A DNA stretch of 64,000 nucleotides from Lachnospiraceae bacterium AM48-27BH (GTDB lineage: Bacteria > Bacillota > Clostridia > Lachnospirales > Lachnospiraceae). Location of the stretch: the NCBI GenBank assembly GCA_003478355.1, contig QUFC01000012.1, forward strand, positions 25,304 through 89,303, written 5' to 3'. Position 1 is the first letter of the stretch. The number at the start of each line of letters is the position of its first letter. Positions 1 through 8,698 of the stretch are shown piece after piece. The notes beneath the pieces are model-generated. The model did no database searches. It saw nothing but the letters and a program-made list of their open reading frames with translations, and was not told the DNA's origin. Made by a program: the position numbers and the translations under genes.

Positions 1-2748
1 TTTGACTGGACAGAGCGCAAATTAGAGATTATCGCCAATCAGCATGACAAGATCAACGATTACATCTCCAACGAGACAAAATCTATTGAGGGTCAACAGG
101 CGGCACTTTCCGAGATCATTTCTCTGGATCAGCAGAAAATGGAAGTTCTCAAGCAGCAGATCGAGGTCTATAAGCAATACTGGCTCAAAGCTCTTTCCGA
201 GATTGACGAGGAACAACTGAAAATCTACGGCAACGGCATGAGCAAGGATGACCTTATCAGCAAGATCACTAACGGTTCTCTGGATATCCAAGATTTTGTA
301 CTTCCAGAGGGTGCTACTGATGCACAAGAAACCGCCTATAAGAAACTAGTTGAAGGTATCAAAAACGCCCAGTCAGCATATCAGGACGTTGAGGACACCG
401 AAAAGAAATTGGACGACACCGAACAGGATATTGCCGACCATCAGAAAGAACGCTACGAGAAACGCATTGAGCAGATCGAAGCGGAAAATGATGCGCTGAA
501 ATCCCGCCAAGATATCATCCAGGCTGATCTTGACCTTCTTGAAGCGTCCGGCGGTATTGAACTGGAAGGGATGTACCAGGAACTCATCGATCTGTCCAAG
601 CAGCAAATGAGTCTGTACGAGGAAGAAGCTGCGGCGGCCAGAGATCGTATGTCCGAAGTCGAAGCGGGTTCCACCGAGTATTACCAGTTAGAGTCTAAGA
701 TTAATGACTGTACGCAGAGTATCAAGGAATGCCAGAAGGAACAAGCGGAATGGCAGGAAACCATTAAGCGTCTGCCGATTGAGCGTATCCAGAAGTACAT
801 CAATATGCTTCAGAACATCAAACAGGATCTGCAGAACTTCATTGATGAACAAAACTCGCTAGGTATTTCTACTACTGTTGACCAGTATAAACAGTTAATG
901 GACATTTGCCAGAAAGAGATTGATAAACTGCTTGAGCAGCAGAAGAAACTTTCTGACCTTTTAGGCACTTATCAGTACGGCTCAGAGAAATTCAATGATG
1001 TCCAGGACGAGATTCAGGACATTAATGATACGATTAGCGGGCTGATCCAGAATATGTACGAATGGAATAACTCCATTATGCAGATTCCGATTGACCAGTT
1101 AAGCAAAGTCAATGAGCAACTGAATCTTTACTCCAATTCTTTGGGCGAGGTTTTGGATAATTATGATTCTGTTTTGAGCGCCGTTACGGGAACGATCGAC
1201 CAACAAATACAGTCATTGGAAGATCTGAAAACGGCTACTGAAAAATCCTATGAAAAGCAGACGAAGCCTATAGAAGAAAAGATTAGTCTGCTTCAGCGGG
1301 AGAACGAAGCTAGATCCAAACAGATCTCGTTGGAAGAAGCCCAATATAATCTCGAAAAGGCCAGAAATCAGAAAAATGTTCAAGTTGTAAAAAATGGTTC
1401 CTTGACCTATATCGCTGACGAGGAATCTATAAGACAAGCACAAAGCGACTTATCAGAAGCCAAATACAATAAAATTGTATTCGATTTGCAAAATGAGGTA
1501 GATCGTTTAAACGACGAAAAGAATAAGCTATTAGAAAATTACGATCAGCAGATAGAGAAGCTTCAAACTGTTGAAGATAAATGGTCAAAAATCAAAGACC
1601 AGATCCAGCTTGCCGCTGATACTATCAAGGCGACTGACCTCTTTGGCGCAGATTGGCAGAACAAGATTCTTTCCGGCAAAGACGATGATCTCTACACAAT
1701 GTTCAAGAATCTCTACGAGTCCACTTCCACCGAGAAGGACAAAGTAGATGAACAGATTGCGTCCAATGAGCGGATTGTGACCATGATGCAGCGATTTGTT
1801 GAACTCTACCAGGACGGTTCTATCACCTATGAGAAGGCCATGGCGGGAATTACCCAGATGGCGACTCAGATGAAGGACGGCTACTCTGCGCTAGAGCAAC
1901 TGAACGGCCTGATGAACTTGGATGGTATTGGCAAGATTTCCGATATCTCTGCTTCCACCAATGCCAAAGTTGATGAATCTGTGCAACTTCTGGGCGAGTA
2001 CATGGGCATCGCAAAGGCGAACTCCGACACGATTTCCCAGTACACTTCCACCTGGAATGAGATGAAAGATAATATTGCTGCACAGTTAGCCCAGCTTGAG
2101 AAGATGGCGAAAGAACTGGAAGAATATGTGAAAAATCATACATATAGTTCTGGATCTTCCTCTTCTAGCCGAGATCACGATAGTGGTTCTTCTTCCCCTT
2201 CTGGTGGCGGCTCCGGTAACAACTATGTTGCGGCTGGTCCTGGTTATTCAGACGAAGGAATGCAAGAAGCAATAAATCGTGGTGATCGTATCGAATTTGA
2301 TGGTTCCGGCGGTGGCAAAACCGAGCAGGAAATCAAAGACACCTATGAGGAAATGACCAAGAACAAGCGGCATACTGGCGTTGAGAAAGGCCCCGTTGGT
2401 AGCAATGGCGATTCCAATGATAAGTATGCGAAACTTGCGAAAGAATTAGGTCTAAAAGAGATCCAACCTTATGAATATCCGGCTTTCCTAAAGGAAGGTG
2501 AGATCGTGTTTACACCGGAACAACAAAAACAATTAGTGGACAACATGAAGATCTTTACATCTACGCCGAAGTATATGACTGTACCGGAGAATGTGATTAA
2601 AAAGAACCAGCAGGTAATCAATATTGATTGTAGCATGGGTGATGTTACATTGCCAAATGTGCAGAATTGCGATCAGTTTATCAAACATGTATCTACACAG
2701 TGGGTATCCAGTATGCGGCAGCAGTTGTCTGTTGTGTGCAAAAACTAA
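1..2748 (+). CDS. Phage tail tape-measure-like protein, C-terminal part (5' end outside window)
   Basis: The frame is open from base 1 with no stop or credible start, so only the last ~915 residues are seen. They are Glu/Lys/Gln-rich and strongly coiled-coil-like over the first ~700 residues. A Ser/Gly-rich linker follows (around bases 2150-2220), then a compact end with the phrases LKEGEIVFTPEQ and MGDVTLPNV, which resembles the C-termini of long tail tape-measure proteins of Firmicutes siphophages. That role (setting tail length, tail assembly) is inferred from architecture rather than a catalytic motif. It lies upstream of a small phage-type gene and an integrase on the same strand, supporting a prophage origin. 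A different large coiled-coil virion protein is possible. Confidence 0.6.
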   Translation, partial: FDWTERKLEIIANQHDKINDYISNETKSIEGQQAALSEIISLDQQKMEVLKQQIEVYKQYWLKALSEIDEEQLKIYGNGMSKDDLISKITNGSLDIQDFVLPEGATDAQETAYKKLVEGIKNAQSAYQDVEDTEKKLDDTEQDIADHQKERYEKRIEQIEAENDALKSRQDIIQADLDLLEASGGIELEGMYQELIDLSKQQMSLYEEEAAAARDRMSEVEAGSTEYYQLESKINDCTQSIKECQKEQAEWQETIKRLPIERIQKYINMLQNIKQDLQNFIDEQNSLGISTTVDQYKQLMDICQKEIDKLLEQQKKLSDLLGTYQYGSEKFNDVQDEIQDINDTISGLIQNMYEWNNSIMQIPIDQLSKVNEQLNLYSNSLGEVLDNYDSVLSAVTGTIDQQIQSLEDLKTATEKSYEKQTKPIEEKISLLQRENEARSKQISLEEAQYNLEKARNQKNVQVVKNGSLTYIADEESIRQAQSDLSEAKYNKIVFDLQNEVDRLNDEKNKLLENYDQQIEKLQTVEDKWSKIKDQIQLAADTIKATDLFGADWQNKILSGKDDDLYTMFKNLYESTSTEKDKVDEQIASNERIVTMMQRFVELYQDGSITYEKAMAGITQMATQMKDGYSALEQLNGLMNLDGIGKISDISASTNAKVDESVQLLGEYMGIAKANSDTISQYTSTWNEMKDNIAAQLAQLEKMAKELEEYVKNHTYSSGSSSSSRDHDSGSSSPSGGGSGNNYVAAGPGYSDEGMQEAINRGDRIEFDGSGGGKTEQEIKDTYEEMTKNKRHTGVEKGPVGSNGDSNDKYAKLAKELGLKEIQPYEYPAFLKEGEIVFTPEQQKQLVDNMKIFTSTPKYMTVPENVIKKNQQVINIDCSMGDVTLPNVQNCDQFIKHVSTQWVSSMRQQLSVVCKN

Positions 2749-2800
2749 AATTGTGGCCATTCTCTGAAATATGGGGATGGCCTATTATATTGGAGGAAAC

Positions 2801-3079
2801 ATGAGCAATTATTCAGAAGAGATAAACAAAATGTCCGGGGAAACACTGCGGATCATCAAAGATCTGATCCAGAAATGTGCGAAATTTGACCAGACGATTA
2901 CCGCACAGGTGGTAGAGATTGTCACCGCCCAGAAAGTGCGTGTGAAGTACAACAATAGCGTGTTTACCGCATCGACAACGATTCCGTGTGAGATCGGGGA
3001 CATTGTTAGAGTGACGCTTCCGTGTGGAAATTGGAGTGATTTATTTGTGGTAGTAAATAAAGGAAAAAGACTGAAATAG
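2801..3079 (+). CDS. Small phage-type hypothetical protein (92 aa)
   Basis: The ATG at 2801 follows a TGGAGG ribosome site at 2791; a longer in-frame reading from 2771 lacks one. The first ~35 residues look helical (SEEINKMSGETLRIIKDLIQ). The rest is beta-rich and reads like a small barrel (ITAQVVEIVTAQKVRVKY, then EIGDIVRVTLP and WSDLFVVVNKG), as in OB- or SH3-like folds at the end of phage tail modules. It sits 52 bp after the tail protein and 49 bp before the integrase. I do not recognise a named family, so function is unknown; a virion or baseplate accessory role is only a guess. Confidence 0.6.
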   Translation: MSNYSEEINKMSGETLRIIKDLIQKCAKFDQTITAQVVEIVTAQKVRVKYNNSVFTASTTIPCEIGDIVRVTLPCGNWSDLFVVVNKGKRLK

Positions 3080-3104
3080 GGTGTCTGGGGACAGGCATCC
3101 TTTT
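3080..3104 (+). terminator. Weak hairpin after the small phage gene
   Basis: GGTGTCT pairs with AGGCATCC with one bulged base around a GGGGAC loop, followed by TTTTATAT. It begins one base after the stop codon of the small phage gene and could end the tail-module transcript before the integrase. Confidence 0.4.
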
Positions 3105-3128
3105 ATATAGGAAGAAACAGGAAAGAAA

Positions 3129-4454
3129 GTGGGAGAAATGGGAATGGCAGCAGTGGCAGTAAACGATGAAGAAATCTTGAAATACGCAGTATCTGAAGGT
3201 ATAATTAGTCTGGATGATGTGCGAAAAAGCATGGAATTAAAGGAGAGAAAAAGATTACTAAAGCAACATCACAACAAAATATTTAAAGGATCTGACGGGA
3301 GGTGGAAAACAACACTACCAGGTGCCAATGGAACAAAGACCAGAAAAATTATTGCCAAGAAAACAAAAGAAGAAGTAGAAGATGTGGTGATTCAATATTA
3401 TTCTGGTTTAGAAGATCATGCGTATGTGGAGGAAAATATTCCAACAGTAACAGAATTATACAGACGATGGCTTTCTTATAAAATGGCTCATACAGAGTCA
3501 ACAGCCTATATCAAGCGTATTAATAGTGACTGGAAACGATTCTATGAGAATGATCCAATCGCAGAAAAAGAGATCACGGCTTTGACGGAAGTGTACTTGG
3601 ATGAATGGCTGCACCAGAAGATCAAGGATTACGGTCTAACAAAGACATCATTTTATAATATGTCTACGATCGTTAGACAGAGCTTGGTCTATGCTTGCAA
3701 GGATGGCGTGAATCTGTTGGAGAAAAATCCAATGGCCAACATCGAAATCAATACAAAGCTATTTAGGAGAAAACAGAAACCTGCGGCAACCACACAGGTA
3801 TACTTAAATTCAGAGCAGAAATTGATCGCAGATGAATGTTTGCGTAAGATCAGCAGGAATCCAAACTGTACAACGCCGATGGCGATTATGTTAAATTTTC
3901 AGATTGGTCTGAGAATCGGTGAACTTGTTGCGCTGAAATGGTCTGATATTGAAGGAAATTACATTCATATCAACCGAATGGAAGTGGAAGATTATGAGAT
4001 CGACAATAAGACTGGCGTTAAAATTGACTTTAAAGGGCATAAAGTAGTTGAACATGTTAAGAGTGGCGCAGGTGTGAGAGAAGTGTATTTAAACACAGAA
4101 GCGCAGAAAATCTTGAAGATGATTAAGGAATCCAGTGTTCAGAGCGGTTATTATGACCAGGATTATATCTTTATTTCCAGCCAAAAGAAAGTGCGATCAA
4201 CGGCAAGAACCATCACATCATATCTGGAAAAGTTATGTGCAACGGTTGGAATTGCTGTGAAGAGCAACCATAAAATCAGAAAAACATATATTTCTGCATT
4301 ATTTGACGCTAAAATTAATATTGATACAATCCGCAGAATGGCGGGACACGAGGATGAGAGAACCAGTTTAAAGAACTATTGCTTCGATCAAAATGATAAA
4401 ATATACATAGAGGATCAACTGGAAAATGCCAGAAATACAACGATTTCCTGCTAA
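3129..4454 (+). CDS. Tyrosine recombinase / phage integrase
   Basis: A 441-residue site-specific recombinase expected to join element DNA to the tRNA-Trp locus. An N-terminal arm-binding-like segment (GRWKTTLPGANGTKTRKI) is followed by a SAM-like core-binding domain and a C-terminal catalytic domain. The catalytic set is visible: Arg262 (IGLRIGEL), His381 and Arg384 (NHKIRK), His407 (AGHEDERT) and nucleophile Tyr417 (LKNYCF). The start is uncertain: GTG at 3129 after AGGAAAG, or ATG at 3138 or 3144. The gene points at the 3' end of tRNA-Trp 110 bp away, the usual arrangement for an integrase beside its attachment site. It is apparently intact. Confidence 0.92.
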   Translation: MGEMGMAAVAVNDEEILKYAVSEGIISLDDVRKSMELKERKRLLKQHHNKIFKGSDGRWKTTLPGANGTKTRKIIAKKTKEEVEDVVIQYYSGLEDHAYVEENIPTVTELYRRWLSYKMAHTESTAYIKRINSDWKRFYENDPIAEKEITALTEVYLDEWLHQKIKDYGLTKTSFYNMSTIVRQSLVYACKDGVNLLEKNPMANIEINTKLFRRKQKPAATTQVYLNSEQKLIADECLRKISRNPNCTTPMAIMLNFQIGLRIGELVALKWSDIEGNYIHINRMEVEDYEIDNKTGVKIDFKGHKVVEHVKSGAGVREVYLNTEAQKILKMIKESSVQSGYYDQDYIFISSQKKVRSTARTITSYLEKLCATVGIAVKSNHKIRKTYISALFDAKINIDTIRRMAGHEDERTSLKNYCFDQNDKIYIEDQLENARNTTISC

Positions 4455-4459
4455 AAAGT

Positions 4460-4522
4460 TGTAAACAGGCGTATGAGTTTCTTCTATATAATACATTTTT
4501 CTAGTGTAAACATTTGTAAACA
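4460..4522. repeat. Three TGTAAACA octamers beside the integrase (possible arm-type sites)
   Basis: TGTAAACA occurs at 4460-4467, 4505-4512 and 4515-4522. The last two are spaced 10 bp, one helical turn, and all are in the same orientation. Short direct repeats between an integrase and its att core are typical of arm-type integrase binding sites; that role is inferred. Confidence 0.45.
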
Positions 4523-4523
4523 C

Positions 4524-4553
4524 AAAAAAATGCCGTAAAACCTAAGTTTTACG
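4524..4553 (-). terminator. Rho-independent terminator of tRNA-Trp
   Basis: CGTAAAAC-CTAA-GTTTTACG is a perfect 8-bp stem at 4534-4553. On the minus strand it is followed by a run of seven T (complement of 4524-4530), just downstream of the tRNA. Confidence 0.75.
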
Positions 4554-4565
4554 ACACTTGCGAAA

Positions 4566-4636
4566 CAGGGGAAGAGGGGCTCGAACCCCCATCTACGGTT
4601 TTGGAGACCGCTGCTCTACCATTGAACTATTCCCCT
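4566..4636 (-). tRNA. tRNA-Trp (CCA anticodon)
   Basis: On the minus strand a 71-nt cloverleaf folds with acceptor AGGGGAA/TTCCCCT, D stem GTTC/GAGC, anticodon loop CTCCAAA (anticodon CCA), a TTCGAGC T loop and discriminator G. No CCA tail is encoded. The 3' end faces the integrase element, so the tRNA 3' half is the likely attachment core. A consensus promoter lies upstream at 4679-4707. Confidence 0.95.
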
Positions 4637-4678
4637 TTATGAAGTTGTTTTGTTTTGCTGTATCTCAGCGACTCATTT

Positions 4679-4707
4679 ATAATACCATGCCTCTGCAGAA
4701 ATGTCAA
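4679..4707 (-). promoter_or_regulatory. Promoter of tRNA-Trp
   Basis: On the minus strand: TTGACA (complement of 4702-4707), a 17-bp spacer and TATTAT (complement of 4679-4684), ending about 43 bp before the tRNA 5' end. It is a near-consensus housekeeping sigma promoter. Confidence 0.85.
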
Positions 4708-4910
4708 CATTTTTTTGAATGTTTTTTTTGAACAATTTTAAAAATATATAAAATAAGGGAAAACGGTGTCTTTTCCTTAGATCTGTGGTAAACTAAAAGA
4801 AAGAATACGGCCGGTTGTCATACTTGAGGTTTTGCGGAAGGAGTGGACGGAAAGCGTTGTCTGATGATAGAAGATATACAGTTGTGCGGGAGCCACACAA
4901 GGAGAATGAA

Positions 4911-5479
4911 ATGGATCTTGCTGCAGAGAAAAAAGTCCTCCGCAGGGAATTAAAGCAAAAACGAAAAAATCTTCTGGAAAGTTATCGCCACCAGGCAGAC
5001 CGACAGATTCTGGAACGTGTCAAAAGCCTGGAGTTGTATCGTCAGGCCCATAGGATTTTCTGTTATGTCAGCATGGCGGAGGAGGTTGATACCAGGCTGC
5101 TATTGGAAAAGATGCTGGCAGAGGGAAAGATCGTGGCAGTTCCATTGTGCCGGGAAAAGGGTGTGATGGAAGCGAGACAGATCACCAGTATGGATCAGCT
5201 GAAACCGGGAGCATACGGTATTTTGGAGCCCAAAGAGGATACAGAAAAATTAGATCCAGATCGCCTGGATCTGTGCGTGATTCCCTGTGTGGCTTGTAGT
5301 TTGAGCGGAGTCCGGCTTGGTTATGGAGGCGGCTATTATGACCGTTTTCTTCCAGAGACAAGGGCGAAACGGATAATCCTCTGCCAGGAACAGATGCTCT
5401 GTGAGAAAATTCCGGCGGAGCCCATGATTGCCCCATGGATCTGATTGTAACGGAAGAACAAGTCTGTGAGCCAGTCTGA
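4911..5479 (+). CDS. 5-formyltetrahydrofolate cyclo-ligase (frameshifted near C-terminus)
   Basis: Converts 5-formyl-THF to 5,10-methenyl-THF with ATP in cytosolic one-carbon metabolism. The start is ATG 4911, set by AAGGAG six bases upstream; upstream in-frame codons lack a site. Family features visible are the basic N-terminal helix (KKVLRRELKQKRKN), VSMAEEVDT and the conserved substrate loop LGYGGGYYDRFL. As written the frame stops at 5444 after an atypical ending. If CCC at 5421-5423 is read as CCCC, the protein continues as PHDCPMDLIVTEEQ, the expected family ending, to a stop at 5477. A one-base loss at the C run is therefore likely, and I give the reconstructed end. It is monocistronic. 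Confidence 0.88.
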
Positions 5480-5744
5480 TGAACCGCGGACAGATGCTCG
5501 TAATCTGGAATGGATTTTTGCTTATAACGATGAAGGCGCTGAATGGTTACAAAAAATTGTATAATTCTCGCAAAATGTAGAATTTGTCAGCCGCGATTCA
5601 TGAAAAATAGATAGAAAAAAATGTAGAGCATTTTCGGACAATTTTTGATTAATAAAAAATATAGAACAAAAATAAAAACAACAAAACACTTTATATGTAA
5701 AAAATACACAAAAAAAGACGAAAAACGAACCTGAAATAAAAAAT
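5480..5744. other. A+T-rich intergenic region with no gene
   Basis: About 265 bp, very rich in A, between the cyclo-ligase and the HPr-like promoter. No convincing ORF or terminator. CGCTGAATGGTTAC at 5532-5545 resembles a fragment of the short dispersed repeat found elsewhere in the window and recurs as CGCTGAATGGTTAT near 28055. Confidence 0.5.
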
Positions 5745-5773
5745 TTGACAATCATAGTTTCTTTATGTTATAA
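5745..5773 (+). promoter_or_regulatory. Promoter of the HPr-like gene
   Basis: TTGACA at 5745-5750, a 17-bp spacer and TTATAA at 5768-5773, 44 bp before the start codon. Confidence 0.8.
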
Positions 5774-5817
5774 CTCTTGCAACCGAAAAGGTTGTCATTG
5801 AAAAGGAGTTGAGAAAC

Positions 5818-6057
5818 ATGAAACAGAAAAGAATTTTGTTGCCAACGATTGATGACGCAAAGATGTTTGTTGCTGCAGCAACACAGTGTGACTTTGATAT
5901 TGACGTATATTACAACCGGGTAGTCATTGATGCAAAATCAATCCTTGGAGTATTAAGCCTGGATTTAAGAAATGTACTGACGGTTCAGTACGATGGCGAG
6001 AATGAAGCGTTTGAAGCATTCTTAGAAAAGATGGCAGTAAAGAGAACTGCTGCATAA
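5818..6057 (+). CDS. HPr-like protein lacking the phosphocarrier histidine
   Basis: A 79-residue protein of HPr size; ATG 5818 has AAAGGAG with a nine-base spacer. The middle (Ala-Lys-Ser41-ILGVLSLDL) matches the regulatory Ser46 region of HPr and the following LTVQYDGENEAFEAF matches its last strand and helix. The region that should carry the catalytic GxHxRPA motif reads LPTIDDAKMFVAAAT and contains no histidine at all. It therefore cannot pass phosphate from PEP in the normal way. It may act as a Ser-phosphorylated (Crh-like) regulator or have another role; this is inference. It is transcribed alone, with its own promoter and terminator. Confidence 0.8.
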   Translation: MKQKRILLPTIDDAKMFVAAATQCDFDIDVYYNRVVIDAKSILGVLSLDLRNVLTVQYDGENEAFEAFLEKMAVKRTAA

Positions 6058-6073
6058 GAGCAAATGGGAGAGA

Positions 6074-6102
6074 GGATCGTCTGTTATGGGCGGTCCTTTT
6101 TT
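6074..6102 (+). terminator. Terminator of the HPr-like gene
   Basis: GGATCGTC pairs with GGCGGTCC (8 bp, including G-T pairs) around a 7-nt loop, followed by six T. It lies 17 bp after the stop codon. Confidence 0.8.
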
Positions 6103-6103
6103 C

Positions 6104-6165
6104 GTGTCATAGGAAACTTCGTCCTATGACACAAAAACGCTCCGCGGGATCGCATTGCAGCGGGG
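6104..6165. repeat. Structured intergenic repeat, copy A (5' half only)
   Basis: GTGTCATAGGA and TCCTATGACAC form a perfect 11-bp stem at 6104-6132, followed by AAAAACGCTCCGCGGGATCG. The same start occurs at 18928 and 49917. Here only the first half is present, ending close to the helicase ribosome site. Confidence 0.75.
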
Positions 6166-6188
6166 GAAAACAAAGAAGGGGGACAGTC

Positions 6189-8585
6189 ATGGAAACAGAA
6201 ACACGGGTCATCCGGATCTCTGTGCGGAATCTGGTGGAATTTGTCATGAGAAGCGGTGACCTGGACAACCGACGGCTGACCGGAGCAGAAAAGGACGCGA
6301 TGCAGGCGGGAAGCCGCATCCATCGGAAGATCCAGAAGCAGATGGGAGCCGGATATCAGGCAGAAGTCGCCCTGAATACCAGAATTGATGAGGGCAGGTT
6401 TCAGATTCTGGTGGAAGGCAGGGCAGATGGAATCATGACGGATGTGACAGGTCATGTGACCATTGATGAAATCAAAGGTGTTTATCTGGATATTGACCGT
6501 CTTGAGGAATCGATCCCAGTCCATCAGGCACAGGCTCTGTGCTATGGTTATATGTATGCCAGAAAAGAACAGCTGGAGGAAATTGGTATCCAGGTGACTT
6601 ATTGTCAGTTGGAAACGGAGATGATTCGCAGATTCACGAAGGATTACAGTTTTGAAGAACTGGATCAGTGGTTTCAGGGACTGATCCATGAATATGTGAA
6701 GTGGGCGAATTATTTATACGAGCATGAGCTGCGCCGTGATGCCTCTTTAAAAGATCTGCAATTTCCATTCCCTTACCGTCCGGGACAGCGGGAACTGGCT
6801 GTTTCGGTCTACAAGGCCATTGCGCGGGAGAAAAATCTGTTTATCCAGGCGCCAACTGGAGTCGGAAAGACTCTTTCCACCGTATTTCCGGCGGTAAAGG
6901 CCATGGGAGAACAGATGGCAGATAAGGTCTTTTATCTGACCGCCAAATCCATCACCAGGACCGTGGCAGAAGAAGCTTTCCGGATCCTGCGGGAACATGG
7001 AATGTATCTGAATACGGTGGCGATCACTGCGAAAGAGAAGCTGTGTTTTCTGGAGGAGATTTCCTGCAATCCAGATGACTGCCCTTATGCCAGAGGTCAT
7101 TTTGACCGGGTTAATGATGCGGTATATGAAATCATTCACACAGAACAGGGGATTGGACGGGAAGAGATTCTGCGATATGCCAGAGAATACAGGGTGTGTC
7201 CATTTGAATTCTGTCTGGATATCTCGAACTGGGTAGACGGGGTGATCTGTGACTACAACTATGTGTTTGATCCCCATGTGCGGCTGAAACGGTATTTTTC
7301 AGAGGGGGTATCCGGAAATTATCTGTTTCTGGTGGATGAGGCCCATAATCTGGTATCCCGTGGACGTGAGATGTACAGCGCGTTTCTGATCAAAGAGGAT
7401 GTGCTGACAGCCAAGAAGATTTTAAAGGGACATAGAAAACTGACAAGGGCTTTCGAGAAGGTCAACCGCCTGCTGCTGGAGATGAAACGGGAGGCAGATG
7501 GATACCAGATTTATGAAAACGTTCACACATTGACACTGGCTCTCCAGAGCTTATATGGGGAACTGGAACCATTTATGGAAGAACATGATTCCTTTGAGAA
7601 CCGGGAGCTGGTGCTGGATTTCTATTTTCAGTTGAGGGATTTTCTGGCCGTGTACGAAGATCTGGGAGATGATTATCGGATTTATTCGGAGTGCCTGCCG
7701 GATGGAAGATTCCTGGTGAAGCTGTTTTGCATGAATCCGGCAAGACACTTAAAAGAATGTCTGGATAAGGGGCGTGCCACGGTATTTTTCTCGGCAACCC
7801 TGCTCCCGGTCACGTATTATAAAGAACTGCTCAGCGGAAATCAGGAGGATTATGCGGTTTATGTCGAGTCTCCATTTCCAAGGGAAAACCGTCTTCTCTT
7901 GGTAGCGTCAGATGTATCGAGCCGTTATACCAGGAGAAACCAGAGAGAATACGAGAAGGTGGCAGAGTACATTCAGACGGCGGTACAGGGGCGAAAGGGC
8001 AATTATCTGGTGTTTTTCCCGTCATATCAATACCTGAAAGCTGTGGAGGAGATCTGGGCTCAACGGATGGAGGAAGAACAGGCAAATGGAAAGCGGCAGC
8101 CAGAAGGCGATGCCATCCACTGGCTGAGCCAGGATGGGTATATGAAAGAAGAGGAGAGAGAGGCATTTTTACAGGAATTTGAGAAAGAACGGGATGAAAC
8201 GTTTGTAGGATTCTGCGTTATGGGTGGGATTTTTTCAGAAGGGATTGACTTAAAGGAGGATCGGCTGATTGGTGTGGTGATCGTGGGAACAGGGCTTCCT
8301 ATGGTCTGCACGGAACAGGAACTTCTGAAAGGATATTTTGAAAAGACTAACCAGAAGGGATTTGACTATGCTTATCAGTATCCTGGCATGAATAAAGTGA
8401 TGCAGGCAGCCGGGCGGGTGATCCGTACCATGGAAGATGAAGGGATCATTTTGCTGTTGGATGACCGGTTTTTAAAGCGGGAGTATCAGGAACTGTTTCC
8501 GAGGGAGTGGTGGCCGCACCAGATTGTGAACAGGGGAAATGTGGGGAAAGCGATCAGGGATTTCTGGAAAGAGCGAAAAAGATAA
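6189..8585 (+). CDS. PD-(D/E)XK nuclease - XPD/DinG-type 4Fe-4S DNA helicase
   Basis: A 798-residue predicted DNA-repair enzyme; ATG 6189 follows GAAGGGGG. The N-terminal ~190 residues resemble a Cas4/AddB-like PD-(D/E)XK nuclease (GSRIHRKIQ, then TIDEIKGVY and VHQAQALCYGYMYAR). A superfamily-2 XPD-like helicase follows: Walker A QAPTGVGKT (~220), four cysteines (KLCFLEEISCNPDDC...CPFEFC, ~285-345) typical of the iron-sulphur cluster of XPD and DinG, Walker B VDEAHN (~382), and a C-terminal motif VI QAAGRVIRT. It should unwind DNA 5' to 3', and the nuclease domain suggests recombination or break processing. This domain order is common among Clostridia. No partner gene is adjacent. Confidence 0.85.
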   Translation: METETRVIRISVRNLVEFVMRSGDLDNRRLTGAEKDAMQAGSRIHRKIQKQMGAGYQAEVALNTRIDEGRFQILVEGRADGIMTDVTGHVTIDEIKGVYLDIDRLEESIPVHQAQALCYGYMYARKEQLEEIGIQVTYCQLETEMIRRFTKDYSFEELDQWFQGLIHEYVKWANYLYEHELRRDASLKDLQFPFPYRPGQRELAVSVYKAIAREKNLFIQAPTGVGKTLSTVFPAVKAMGEQMADKVFYLTAKSITRTVAEEAFRILREHGMYLNTVAITAKEKLCFLEEISCNPDDCPYARGHFDRVNDAVYEIIHTEQGIGREEILRYAREYRVCPFEFCLDISNWVDGVICDYNYVFDPHVRLKRYFSEGVSGNYLFLVDEAHNLVSRGREMYSAFLIKEDVLTAKKILKGHRKLTRAFEKVNRLLLEMKREADGYQIYENVHTLTLALQSLYGELEPFMEEHDSFENRELVLDFYFQLRDFLAVYEDLGDDYRIYSECLPDGRFLVKLFCMNPARHLKECLDKGRATVFFSATLLPVTYYKELLSGNQEDYAVYVESPFPRENRLLLVASDVSSRYTRRNQREYEKVAEYIQTAVQGRKGNYLVFFPSYQYLKAVEEIWAQRMEEEQANGKRQPEGDAIHWLSQDGYMKEEEREAFLQEFEKERDETFVGFCVMGGIFSEGIDLKEDRLIGVVIVGTGLPMVCTEQELLKGYFEKTNQKGFDYAYQYPGMNKVMQAAGRVIRTMEDEGIILLLDDRFLKREYQELFPREWWPHQIVNRGNVGKAIRDFWKERKR

Positions 8586-8631
8586 AACATGCTCCCGACC
8601 GGGAATCTGCATAGGAAAGTATGTTGCTAAA

Positions 8632-8673
8632 AGAATCCGCCGCAGGCGAAAATCCTGCAGGCGGATTCTTTTC
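8632..8673. terminator. Bidirectional terminator between helicase and LysR gene
   Basis: AGAATCCGCCGCAGG pairs with CCTGCAGGCGGATTCT with one bulge (8632-8669), flanked by AAA and TTTT, so it can stop both convergent genes. Its sequence is a divergent 3' end of the structured repeat family at 18928 and 49917. Confidence 0.8.
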
Positions 8674-8698
8674 GCAAGTGTTTTGGTAAGAGAATGTA

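Noticed and set aside
4790-4910. Possible 6S RNA upstream of the cyclo-ligase
   Set aside because: 6S RNA is linked to this gene in Proteobacteria, but I could not fold a long bulged hairpin here; treated as 5' leader.
6084-7277. Long minus-strand frames opposite the helicase gene
   Set aside because: They mirror a clear helicase on the plus strand, have no ribosome sites and resemble no family.
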